A stretch of DNA of 5,434 bases from Spirochaetaceae bacterium (lineage in GTDB: Bacteria > Spirochaetota > Spirochaetia > Treponematales > Breznakiellaceae): assembly GCA_031258615.1 (NCBI GenBank), contig JAIRMP010000245.1, forward strand, positions 1 through 5,434, written 5' to 3'. Position numbers and translations under genes: made by a program. The number at the start of each line of letters is the position of its first letter. The first letter of the stretch is position 1. Positions 1 through 5,264 of the stretch are shown piece after piece. Under the pieces are notes generated by a model that made no database searches, was not told where the DNA came from, and saw nothing but the letters and a program-made list of their open reading frames with translations.

Positions 1-344
1 ATCTTATGAATGGTTAGTATCTCCCGAAAACTCTCCCCCACGGAAAAATCAGGATCAAAACTGGTCTGGGGGTCTTGTGTAATCAACTGCACCTTTTTTG
101 CGAAATCCCGTCTGCTGTAGTACCCAGGCATGGATTTCCCGTTGATCAGCAGAGTTCCCGAATCATAACGGATCAAACCCAAAATCACCCTGGCAATCGT
201 TGTTTTCCCGCTGCCACTTTCTCCGGCTATACCCAAGGTTTCGCCGTCCGGGAGGGAAAAACTGATCCTGGAGAGAATTTGCTTTTTGCCGGAACGGAAG
301 ATTCCGTTTTTCATGTTCACCGTGATATTTCTCAATTCCAGCAT
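1..344 (-). CDS. ABC transporter ATP-binding protein, OppF/DppF/NikE type (partial, N-terminal 114 residues)
   Basis: This is the N-terminal part of a cytoplasmic ATPase subunit that powers import of peptides, nickel or a similar substrate. The gene runs off the left edge. The protein opens MLELRNITV and shows a Walker A motif GESGSGKTT at residues 41-49. The Q-loop lies in the stretch QDPQTSFDP (residues 90-98), whose QDPxxSxxP form is typical of the OppF/NikE branch of the peptide/nickel family. The signature motif, Walker B and the family's C-terminal extension would lie beyond the window. The start codon is well supported: GGAGG at 352-356 sits 7 nt upstream, and the ATG shares one base with the TGA of the preceding gene (TGATG), which suggests translational coupling. 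Its partner ATPase upstream is broken, so an intact gene here may be a survivor of a decaying operon. The family call is strong. The substrate cannot be told. Confidence 0.88.
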   Translation of the reverse strand, partial: MLELRNITVNMKNGIFRSGKKQILSRISFSLPDGETLGIAGESGSGKTTIARVILGLIRYDSGTLLINGKSMPGYYSRRDFAKKVQLITQDPQTSFDPDFSVGESFREILTIHK

Positions 345-823
345 CAATCAGCCTCCGCTTGCCTTTTTTCCATGAAGAAACGGGTCATTTCCCGCTCGGC
401 CTCCAAAAGGCGGGACAAGGTTGTGTCCGCTGCCGTATCAAACAACGCCTGAGTTTCTCCCTGGGCGATAATTTTTCCTTCCCCCATCACATAGCAGTAG
501 TCGGAGAGTTTATAGGCCATCTCCAGATCGTGGGTGATCAACAAAATGGTCATGCCGGTTTCCTTGCGCAGCGCCAGGATCATGGCGGTAATTTGGCTGC
601 GTAAAACAAAATCCATCCCCTTGCCCGGCTCGTCCATGATAAGCAGCGCCGGTGAACAACTCATACCCATCGCGGTCAGAAGCCGCTGTTTCATCCCGCC
701 GCTGAGGTGGTGGGGAAATTGCTTTAATACGGGCGATGGTGAACCAGGGCAATGTAAAGAACGCTCGCCGGAAATAAAATGGACTTCACGAACTTTCTCG
801 CGGATTCTGTTGATATACACCAC
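344..823 (-). pseudogene. OppD/NikD-type ABC ATPase, truncated: only the C-terminal half remains
   Basis: From about residue 32 of this reading frame (near position 730) the protein matches the second half of a peptide/nickel ABC transporter ATPase. It shows QFPHHLSGGMKQR (signature motif, about residues 35-47), the Walker B stretch LLIMDEPGKGMD, and the H-loop in LLITHDL. The whole N-terminal half, with Walker A and the Q-loop, is missing. The protein therefore could not bind ATP normally; family members are usually over 250 residues. The first 31 codons are not ABC-like. Those upstream of about 779 are merely the antisense of a plus-strand nuclease fragment, so the start at 823 is an artefact of a junction near 735. 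The D-loop region reads GKGMD where many relatives have a T followed by K-G-L/M-D. Its 3' end carries the ribosome site of the next gene, with which it overlaps by one base. Confidence 0.8.
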
Positions 824-1006
824 ATATTCCCGCAGAAGTATTGTGAGAGCAAGGGGTACGATAGGCGAAAATGGAACTCTGTCGTCAACAAAACGCCGCT
901 TGCCTACCGGACTAACCGTATGATAGGCGGCGTCGCGCCGGGTAAGCGGATTACAAATTTGAACAGCACCGAGGTTGTTGATGCGTTCGGCAGGTCATTG
1001 GAGTAA
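758..1006 (+). pseudogene. C-terminal fragment of a GmrSD-like (DUF262/DUF1524) HNH nuclease
   Basis: The reading frame, open from 758 with its first ATG at 779, encodes VDIHHIFPQKY, then NSVVNKTPLAYRTNRMIGG and an APGK stretch. This order (double His plus IFP, an N..N pair, an N-R-x-I-G-G end) is the HNH/beta-beta-alpha core of the DUF1524 domain. That domain ends many DUF262 proteins, a family that includes the GmrSD modification-dependent restriction enzymes. Here the conserved block starts about 11 residues after the ATG and the frame closes about 25 residues after it. The several-hundred-residue N-terminal DUF262 domain is absent: in-frame stops occur at 755-757 and 740-742. No good ribosome site precedes the ATG. 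I read it as a leftover of a restriction gene after a deletion that also truncated the ABC gene at the same junction. The motif identification is solid. Membership in GmrSD proper, rather than another DUF1524 protein, is inferred. Confidence 0.72.
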
Positions 1007-1021
1007 ATCTGAGGGCTGGTT

Positions 1022-1195
1022 ATGTCGGGAGCAACGAATAGCACCCATGTCTGCCCGAACTGCGGGAAGCTGCGGTTCAGCAGTTTATCGGGCAGAACCA
1101 TTGCAAACGCGGAACTATACTGCTTTAGCCGTGAAAAAGGCCCTACAGCGCGCGCGCCCTGCCGATTATTTCATCGACAATTTCGTCCGGCGTAA
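1022..1195 (+). CDS. Small unrecognised reading frame with a CPNC zinc-knuckle-like motif (57 aa, possibly a fragment)
   Basis: I do not recognise this frame. It begins with ATG at 1022, preceded by GAGGG at 1011-1015 with a 6-nt spacer, a good ribosome site. Residues 9-16 read HVCPNCGK, followed by one further Cys about 20 residues later, which resembles half of a zinc ribbon. It lies in the same frame as the nuclease fragment just upstream, separated by TAA and TGA stops. Its last 17 codons and its stop overlap, in antiparallel, the 3' end of the kinase gene, and are rich in Arg, Pro and Ala as expected of an antisense reading. So only roughly the first 40 codons look like original coding sequence. 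It may be the start of a truncated zinc-binding protein or chance. Confidence 0.3.
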   Translation: MSGATNSTHVCPNCGKLRFSSLSGRTIANAELYCFSREKGPTARAPCRLFHRQFRPA

Positions 1196-1685
1196 GGACG
1201 CCTGAATCTATGATGAGGCCGGCAAAATGGTAGTCGTCGTTGTCTATCCCATACAGGCGCAGGTAACGCTCATGGTCGCGCGCGTCCCGCTTGGCCGTGA
1301 ACGCCGCCACCGCGTCAAAATCCCCGCCGTCCCGCCGCATAAGCCGGCGGACTCTGACATCCGTCTCCGCCTTTAGGTAGACCTTTAAGTCAGCCTCCTT
1401 CAGCATCCATATCGCAAGCCGCGAACCGAGCACGCAGCCAACATCCCTGTCGCTTAAAGCCGCCTCGATCTGCCGCCGGTCAACCTCCCTGTCCCAGTAA
1501 TCGTCCCGTTCCGCAAGGCGCAGCACCTCTTCAAGCCTCATGTTCTTTTCCGAGGCCAAATTCCTGAACGTAAAGTTGATGGAACGCAGCCCCAGCCTTT
1601 CCGCGGTGAGGGCGGTTACGGTCGTGTTGCCGCAGCCGCTCTTGCCGGAAATAGCGATTCTTATGTTTTTCCTGACATCATACAT
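1143..1685 (-). CDS. Cytidylate kinase-like P-loop kinase (180 aa)
   Basis: The protein resembles the compact archaeal-type CMP kinases, which transfer phosphate from ATP to CMP or dCMP in the cytoplasm. A short lead of basic residues precedes the P-loop GKSGCGNTT at residues 14-22. The motif DREVDRRQIE follows, then a GSRLAIWMLKEADLKVYLKA block matching the family's GRLA-W-M...ADLK-WL region, then RVRRLMRRDG, which provides Arg residues expected in the lid. The P-loop carries Asn where most kinases have Lys; the archaeal-type family tolerates Thr there, and I recall Asn in treponemal members. Length fits the archaeal type (about 180) rather than bacterial Cmk (about 220). It is the last gene of the minus-strand cluster, and its ribosome-binding position is a poly-G tract 7 nt before the ATG. 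CMP as substrate is inferred; a related nucleotide kinase or a regulatory ATPase is possible. Confidence 0.75.
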   Translation of the reverse strand: MYDVRKNIRIAISGKSGCGNTTVTALTAERLGLRSINFTFRNLASEKNMRLEEVLRLAERDDYWDREVDRRQIEAALSDRDVGCVLGSRLAIWMLKEADLKVYLKAETDVRVRRLMRRDGGDFDAVAAFTAKRDARDHERYLRLYGIDNDDYHFAGLIIDSGVLTPDEIVDEIIGRARAL

Positions 1686-1692
1686 TTTTATG

Positions 1693-1706
1693 CCCCCCCC
1701 CCCCCC
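1693..1706. repeat. 14-nt homopolymer: poly-C on plus, poly-G on coding strand, between yicC and the kinase gene
   Basis: Read on the minus strand, the final G of the yicC TAG stop is followed without a break by 13 more G, then CATAAAA and the ATG of the kinase gene. The tract thus fills the whole intergenic space except 7 nt and stands exactly where a Shine-Dalgarno sequence should be. No other purine-rich site is present. Such long G runs are prone to length change by slipped-strand mispairing, and treponemes are known to vary expression through promoter-proximal poly-G tracts. Because the tract lies outside both coding frames, length changes would alter the leader rather than the proteins. 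Confidence 0.9.
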
Positions 1707-2584
1707 TACTCCACATTCCGCAGTTGTTCCCGTATGTTTTCCACCGCGTCCTTCATGTCGACCACAATGCGGCTCACCTCTACAAGCGGCGTCTTTGAGC
1801 CAACCGTGTTTATCTCGCGGTTCATTTCCTGGCAGATGAAGTCCAGCTTTTTGCCTACGCCGCCTCCGCCGTTGATTTCCGAGCGGAAGGCGGACAGGTG
1901 AGACGACAGGCGCGATACCTCCTCGGCAATCGTATACTTCATCAACAGTAGCGCGGTTTCGGCAAGCACGCGGTTTTCGTCAATATTCTCCGCGGCAAGC
2001 TCGACAAACCTCGCCTTTATATTGTCCTTTATGGCCTGTTCTATCCGCGGCAGGAATGACACCACAGTATCGCGCGACCTTTCAAGAACCGCGATGTGCG
2101 ACAGAACATTTTCTTTCGTATGAAGCCCCTCGCGCTCCCGCTCCCGTTCAAATTTTTCAAGCGTCTCAAAAAACACATCCTTTATGTTTGCCCACGCGCT
2201 ATCCTCGTCCTCCCCCTCTTTCTCAACCTCGACAACCCCGTCAAGCTGAAAAAACGCCTCCAGCGGCAGGTTCTGTTCGGCATAGGCAGACGGCAGGAGC
2301 GACTTTATCCTTTCCGCGGCTGAGCTGTAGGCGCGTACCGCCTCACCGTTCACGTTTACTGAAAACCGTGCGCCATCCTTCTTTTCGCGCACGTTCACCT
2401 CAATTTTGCCGCGCCTGCACCGCTCAGCGATTATGCCGCGTATGCGCGGCTCAAGCGGCGCAAGCTGCTGGTTAAGGTTTATGAACAGTTCCAGAAAACG
2501 ACTGTTATAGCTTTTTATCTCTACCGCAACGGAAACCCCCTCCTGCTGTTTTTCCGTGTACGCAAAACCCGTCATGCTTTTCAT
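1706..2584 (-). CDS. yicC: YicC/YloC-family endoribonuclease (292 aa)
   Basis: The protein starts MKSMTGFAY, matching the nearly invariant SMTGF opening of the YicC/YloC family. It ends with the conserved DUF1732 block KKLDF-CQEMNRE-NT-GSK from residue 245, followed by S-R-V-V-M-K...IREQ and a closing NVE. Family members (E. coli YicC, 287 aa; B. subtilis YloC, 291 aa) are cytoplasmic endoribonucleases linked to stationary-phase survival and small-RNA turnover. Length and both conserved ends agree, and no key region is missing. The middle is highly charged and helical, with a run of alternating Glu and Arg. I chose the ATG at 2584 over an in-frame ATG at 2629, which would add 15 non-conserved residues lying inside murC. 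The chosen ATG overlaps the murC stop by four bases (ATGA) and has GGGGA 7 nt upstream. The overlap implies translational coupling to murC. Confidence 0.93.
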   Translation of the reverse strand: MKSMTGFAYTEKQQEGVSVAVEIKSYNSRFLELFINLNQQLAPLEPRIRGIIAERCRRGKIEVNVREKKDGARFSVNVNGEAVRAYSSAAERIKSLLPSAYAEQNLPLEAFFQLDGVVEVEKEGEDEDSAWANIKDVFFETLEKFEREREREGLHTKENVLSHIAVLERSRDTVVSFLPRIEQAIKDNIKARFVELAAENIDENRVLAETALLLMKYTIAEEVSRLSSHLSAFRSEINGGGGVGKKLDFICQEMNREINTVGSKTPLVEVSRIVVDMKDAVENIREQLRNVE

Positions 2585-4029
2585 TCCGCCGTCCCCATGC
2601 CCTTGTAATGATTGAACAATGCCTGGCAAAGTTTCCAGTTATCGCCCGCTCCCATCGTAATAAAAAGATCGCCCGGACGCAAAATACGCGCCAGAGCGTC
2701 AAGCGCTTCCAGCGGTTCCTCGCTGTAGTAAACATTATCGCGCAAGACGGCCGTTTTTTCAAACAGGGAAAGGCCCGTCACGCTGCCTGAGTAAAGCTCC
2801 CTTGCCGAGGCGTATATCTTGTGCAAAAAAACAATGTCCGCCGCGTCAAATGAGTGGGCAAAATCGTCAAACAACGCCGCCGTGCGCGAGTATGTGTGGG
2901 ACATGAAGCTCACGACCAGTCTTAGCTTAGGGTAGAATTCCTTTAACCCGGCCAGCGTTGTCCTGATCGCGGTCGGGTGGTGGGCGTAATCGTCCATGAA
3001 AAGGATGCCGCCGGATGATCCGATGATTTCCGAGCGGCGCTTGCTGCCTGAAAAGGCGGCAAGCGCCGCGCCCATCCTGGTCAGCGTTTCCCCGTCAAGG
3101 GCGCGCCCCTCACAGTCCGCTATAGCCTTTACCAGCGCGAGCGCCCCCGCCGAATTGAGGACGGTATGCCGTCCGGGAACCCGCGCCGTCCACCTGTAAC
3201 TAATCCCGGCAAGCTCAAAGCCGGCTTCCCCGTTTCCGATTTCATAGTTCTCTATCTTAAAAGTGCCAGCCGCGTTAAACCCGTACTCCGTGTACCTAAT
3301 ATCGTTCCGCTTTTTTTTAATCAACCCAGCCGTCTCGCGGGCCCCAGGATCGTCCGCGCAGTATATCAGTTCGCCGCCGCTTTCGATCCTCCCGCCGTAC
3401 TCGACAAAGGCGTCCCGTATGGCTTCGTAATCGGGGAAATAGTCCTGGTGGTCGCTTTCCACGCCGGTCAACAGCACACGGCGCGGGTGGAAGCTGAGGA
3501 AATGCCTGCGGTACTCGCAGGTTTCCGCGACAAAGTATTTGTCTCCAAGCCTGATCGTTGATCTCCCGCCAAAGCTAGTTACCGCGCTGCCGGCCAGCAC
3601 TTGGGCGGGCAGTCCCGCCGAGGCAAGCAGCGTTCCGGCAATGGCCGTCGTCGTCGTCTTGCCGTGTACGCCTGCAATCCCGCTGGAATCGAACAACGCG
3701 GAGTAGGCCCCCAGCGCGTCCGGGTACTTTACAAGCGGGAGGCCGCGCCGCGCCGCCTCCGCCATTTCGGGATTCTTGTCCGCGCTGTACGCCGCGCTGT
3801 GAATTATTAGCGAGTTTTCGTCCGTTATATGCGATTTATCGAACGTCTCAAAGTACGGTATCCGCAAATCCTTCAGTATCGCGTCCGTATAAAAAAGCTC
3901 GCCTGTATCCGAGCCGGAAACCCGCGCCCCCGCCGCCAGCAGCAGTTCCGCCAGCGCGCACATCCCCGTCCCCTTTATCCCGATGAAGTAAACGCCTTCG
4001 CCGTTTTTGATTATTCTTTCAAGGTTCAT
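2581..4029 (-). CDS. murC: UDP-N-acetylmuramate--L-alanine ligase MurC (482 aa)
   Basis: MurC adds L-alanine to UDP-MurNAc using ATP, the first peptide step of cytoplasmic peptidoglycan precursor synthesis. The N-terminal UDP-binding domain shows YFIGIKGTGMCALAELL (residues 14-30). The Mur-ligase ATP loop reads GVHGKTTTT (residues 120-128). The central domain carries AETCEY and VESDHQDYFPDY, supplying the acidic and His residues expected for metal and substrate binding. The DDYAHHPTAI motif lies near residue 350 at the junction with the C-terminal domain. Length is normal for MurC (450-490), and the gene looks intact. The AETCEYRRHF stretch departs from the proteobacterial AEADESD form and resembles spirochaete and some Firmicute MurCs. 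Its ATG overlaps the preceding ABC gene by 11 nt, with no clear ribosome site of its own, and its stop overlaps yicC by 4 nt, so it is probably translated by coupling within one transcript. Confidence 0.96.
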   Translation of the reverse strand: MNLERIIKNGEGVYFIGIKGTGMCALAELLLAAGARVSGSDTGELFYTDAILKDLRIPYFETFDKSHITDENSLIIHSAAYSADKNPEMAEAARRGLPLVKYPDALGAYSALFDSSGIAGVHGKTTTTAIAGTLLASAGLPAQVLAGSAVTSFGGRSTIRLGDKYFVAETCEYRRHFLSFHPRRVLLTGVESDHQDYFPDYEAIRDAFVEYGGRIESGGELIYCADDPGARETAGLIKKKRNDIRYTEYGFNAAGTFKIENYEIGNGEAGFELAGISYRWTARVPGRHTVLNSAGALALVKAIADCEGRALDGETLTRMGAALAAFSGSKRRSEIIGSSGGILFMDDYAHHPTAIRTTLAGLKEFYPKLRLVVSFMSHTYSRTAALFDDFAHSFDAADIVFLHKIYASARELYSGSVTGLSLFEKTAVLRDNVYYSEEPLEALDALARILRPGDLFITMGAGDNWKLCQALFNHYKGMGTAE

Positions 4030-4789
4030 TGTTTTTCGATGACAGGGTTTGCAGGAACAGCTTTGTGCGCTCCGCCTGAGGGTTGTCTATGACGGCTGCC
4101 GCCGGCCCTTCCTCAATGAATACGCCGCCGTCCATAAAGAGGACGCGGTCCGCCACCTCGCGGGCAAAGGCCATCTCGTGCGTAACTATCACCATAGTCA
4201 TATTTTCGGCTGCAAGGCGGCGTATCACCCGGAGAATTTCGGCGGTCAGCTCAGGGTCCAGAGCGCTTGTCGGTTCGTCAAAGAACAGCACGAGCGGATC
4301 GAGGGCAAGGGCGCGGGCTATCGAAACGCGCTGCTGCTGGCCGCCTGAAAGCTGGCACGGGTAGGCGTCCGCCTTCTCGGATAGTCCCATCTTGGCAAGC
4401 AGTTCCGCCGCCCTCCCCTCAGCCTCGCCCCGGCTCCGCTTCAGCACGTGTACCTGCGCCTCGGTGATGTTGCGGAGTACGGAGAAATGGGGGAACAGGT
4501 TGAAGTTCTGAAAGACGAGTCCCACCTTTAGGCAGACCTTTCGCAGCACGCCGGGCGCGGCGTAGTCCCCGTCCTCCGCCATAAGGTCGCCGTCCACCAT
4601 TATAGTCCCCGAATCGATGGTTTCCAGATGTGCAATGCAGCGCAGCAGCGTGGACTTCCCCGACCCGGAGGGCCCAATCACGGCGACAACTTCGCCCCGC
4701 CCAACGCCAAACGAAATGTTTTTTAGCACGGACAAGCTCCCAAACGACTTTGACAATTTTTCAACCCTGACAATTTCCATAAGCCACAT
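4019..4789 (-). CDS. Polar amino-acid ABC transporter ATP-binding protein, GlnQ/ArtP type (256 aa)
   Basis: This is a complete ATPase subunit of the polar amino-acid uptake family; it would sit on the cytoplasmic face of the membrane and drive import with a permease and binding protein. Visible motifs are Walker A GPSGSGKST (residues 39-47), Q-loop in VFQNFNLFPH (92-101), signature LSGGQQQRV (147-155), Walker B LVLFFDEPTSALD (166-178) and H-loop in VIVTHEMAFA (200-209). The Q-loop NFNLFPH and the THEMAFAREVADR stretch are hallmarks of GlnQ-like proteins. Length fits (240-260). No permease or binding protein is in the window, so it is an orphan subunit here or its partners lie elsewhere. The start at 4789 is preceded by AAGGG (4797-4801) with a 7-nt spacer; the ATG at 4780 (MEIVRVEKL) is an alternative that fits the family's usual start better but lacks a site. 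It overlaps murC by 11 nt. Specificity cannot be read. Confidence 0.92.
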   Translation of the reverse strand: MWLMEIVRVEKLSKSFGSLSVLKNISFGVGRGEVVAVIGPSGSGKSTLLRCIAHLETIDSGTIMVDGDLMAEDGDYAAPGVLRKVCLKVGLVFQNFNLFPHFSVLRNITEAQVHVLKRSRGEAEGRAAELLAKMGLSEKADAYPCQLSGGQQQRVSIARALALDPLVLFFDEPTSALDPELTAEILRVIRRLAAENMTMVIVTHEMAFAREVADRVLFMDGGVFIEEGPAAAVIDNPQAERTKLFLQTLSSKNNEP

Positions 4790-4796
4790 TATACCA
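4788..4796 (-). promoter_or_regulatory. Extended -10 element (TGG-TATAAT) at the start of the ABC-murC-yicC-kinase cluster
   Basis: On the minus strand the sequence reads TGGTATAATG: a perfect TATAAT (4793-4788) with an upstream TGn extension. At 17-18 nt spacing the -35 position is poor (TGGCGG) and lies inside a hairpin arm. If active, transcription would begin near 4781-4780, almost exactly at the second ATG (4780), producing a leaderless message. The box also overlaps the first ATG (4789), so promoter and longer start codon cannot both serve the same transcript. Confidence 0.4.
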
Positions 4797-4808
4797 CCCT
4801 TACCACCC

Positions 4809-4834
4809 CGCCGCCAGCCGCTAGGCTGGCGGCG
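4809..4834. repeat. Perfect 11-bp hairpin with GCTA loop
   Basis: Arms at 4809-4819 and 4824-4834 are exact reverse complements (CGCCGCCAGCC / GGCTGGCGGCG) around a 4-nt loop. No T-run follows on either strand, so it is not a typical intrinsic terminator. It lies 20 nt upstream of the first ABC start codon and would be in the mRNA leader of any transcript starting further upstream. Confidence 0.8.
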
Positions 4835-4835
4835 T

Positions 4836-4856
4836 CATACCCGCTTTGCGGGTATG
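4836..4856. repeat. Perfect 9-bp hairpin with TTT loop
   Basis: Arms CATACCCGC (4836-4844) and GCGGGTATG (4848-4856) pair exactly around TTT. It stands one base from the preceding 11-bp hairpin, giving a tandem pair. No terminator T-run is attached. REP-like intergenic palindromes or a leader RNA structure are the likeliest readings. Confidence 0.78.
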
Positions 4857-4899
4857 CGCGTAAACAGTCCTGTTATGCGAAGTGCCCGAACTTACGAAG

Positions 4900-4923
4900 C
4901 GCTCAAACATGGATGTTTGAGCG
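4900..4923. repeat. Perfect 11-bp hairpin with GG loop
   Basis: Arms CGCTCAAACAT (4900-4910) and ATGTTTGAGCG (4913-4923) are exact reverse complements around GG. Between this and the 9-bp hairpin are two weaker ones, AACAG/CTGTT at 4863-4874 and AAGT/ACTT at 4880-4893, so the 115-base stretch is an almost continuous series of stem-loops. On the plus strand TTGTTTTAAA follows a few bases later, too far for a clean terminator. Confidence 0.78.
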
Positions 4924-4958
4924 TGTCTTGTTTTAAATACTATGGATTTTTTGAGAAA

Positions 4959-4970
4959 ATTTCATGAAAT
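4959..4970. promoter_or_regulatory. 12-bp perfect palindrome, possible operator
   Basis: ATTTCATGAAAT is a perfect palindrome 19 nt upstream of the -35 box of the antitoxin promoter. The position and symmetry suit a dimeric regulator. AT-rich DNA yields such palindromes by chance fairly easily, so support is modest. Confidence 0.25.
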
Positions 4971-4989
4971 CTTTTGTTCAGCCGTGATG

Positions 4990-5019
4990 TTGACAAAAAT
5001 GCTATATTATTTATATAAT
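4990..5019 (+). promoter_or_regulatory. Near-consensus sigma70-type promoter of the antitoxin gene
   Basis: TTGACA at 4990-4995 and TATAAT at 5014-5019 are both perfect consensus hexamers with an 18-nt spacer. Transcription should start around 5026, immediately before AGGAGG (5027-5032), which is 5 nt from the ATG at 5038. The leader would be only about 12 nt. An inverted repeat ATTAT-TTAT-ATAAT (5006-5019) overlaps the -10 box and could be where the antitoxin represses its own gene, as Phd/YefM proteins do; that last point is inferred. Confidence 0.8.
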
Positions 5020-5178
5020 GTCTTTTAGGAGGATAAAATGCCTGCATTTAGTGTCTCGCAAGTAAAGGAAAATTTAGATACAATTTTGGATGAAGTACAA
5101 AATACATTTGAACCGATAATTATTGCCGGTAAGAATTCGTCAGCAGTATTAGTTTCTGAAGATAAACGGGCTGCTTTC

Positions 5179-5251
5179 GGAGTTTGCAGGGTAAAAAATC
5201 GCCCTGCAGGCGATTTTTGGAAGGTTTTACGCGCGAAGCGCAACAAACTCC
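5179..5251. mobile_element. 73-bp nested palindromic element inserted in the antitoxin gene (MITE/REP-like)
   Basis: The segment is bounded by an exact 8-bp inverted repeat, GGAGTTTG (5179-5186) and CAAACTCC (5244-5251). Inside are a 10-bp hairpin (5194-5218), a GTAAAA/TTTTAC pair (5191-5196 and 5225-5230) that encloses it, and a small GCGC-GAA-GCGC stem (5231-5241). It begins where similarity to Phd antitoxins stops. No target-site duplication is visible at its ends, and it encodes no transposase, so a non-autonomous element or a structured repeat is inferred rather than shown. Confidence 0.45.
5194..5218. terminator. Bidirectional terminator-like hairpin inside the element
   Basis: AAAAATCGCC (5194-5203) and GGCGATTTTT (5209-5218) form a perfect 10-bp stem around CTGCA, with an A-run before and T-run after the GC core. 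This is the shape of an intrinsic terminator usable from either side. The GC core is only 4-5 bp, so strength is uncertain. It would end the antitoxin message inside its present reading frame. Confidence 0.4.
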
Positions 5252-5264
5252 TAGCAATTTCCAA

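Noticed and set aside
75..452. A 125-codon plus-strand frame spanning the two left ABC genes
   Set aside because: It is antisense to the Walker A and H-loop regions of the two ATPases and crosses their junction; no domain is visible.
1100..1143. Intrinsic terminator after the kinase gene
   Set aside because: A short T-run follows the stop on the minus strand, but no stable hairpin precedes it, so the end of the operon cannot be placed from sequence.
2056..2475. A 139-codon plus-strand frame opposite yicC
   Set aside because: It is a low-complexity Arg/Pro/Ala/Gln-rich shadow of the YicC coding strand with no ribosome site or domain.
2585..2629. A longer YicC starting at 2629
   Set aside because: The extra 15 residues lack family similarity and lie within murC; the conserved MKSMTGF start at 2584 has a suitable ribosome site and the typical ATGA overlap.
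3166..3561. A 131-codon plus-strand frame opposite murC
   Set aside because: It is antisense to conserved MurC motifs, has Arg/Pro/Ala-rich composition typical of shadow frames, and resembles no family.
4800..4930. CRISPR array or riboswitch in the hairpin-rich region
   Set aside because: The palindromes differ in sequence and are not regularly spaced direct repeats, and I recognise no riboswitch core such as a T-box or glycine motif.
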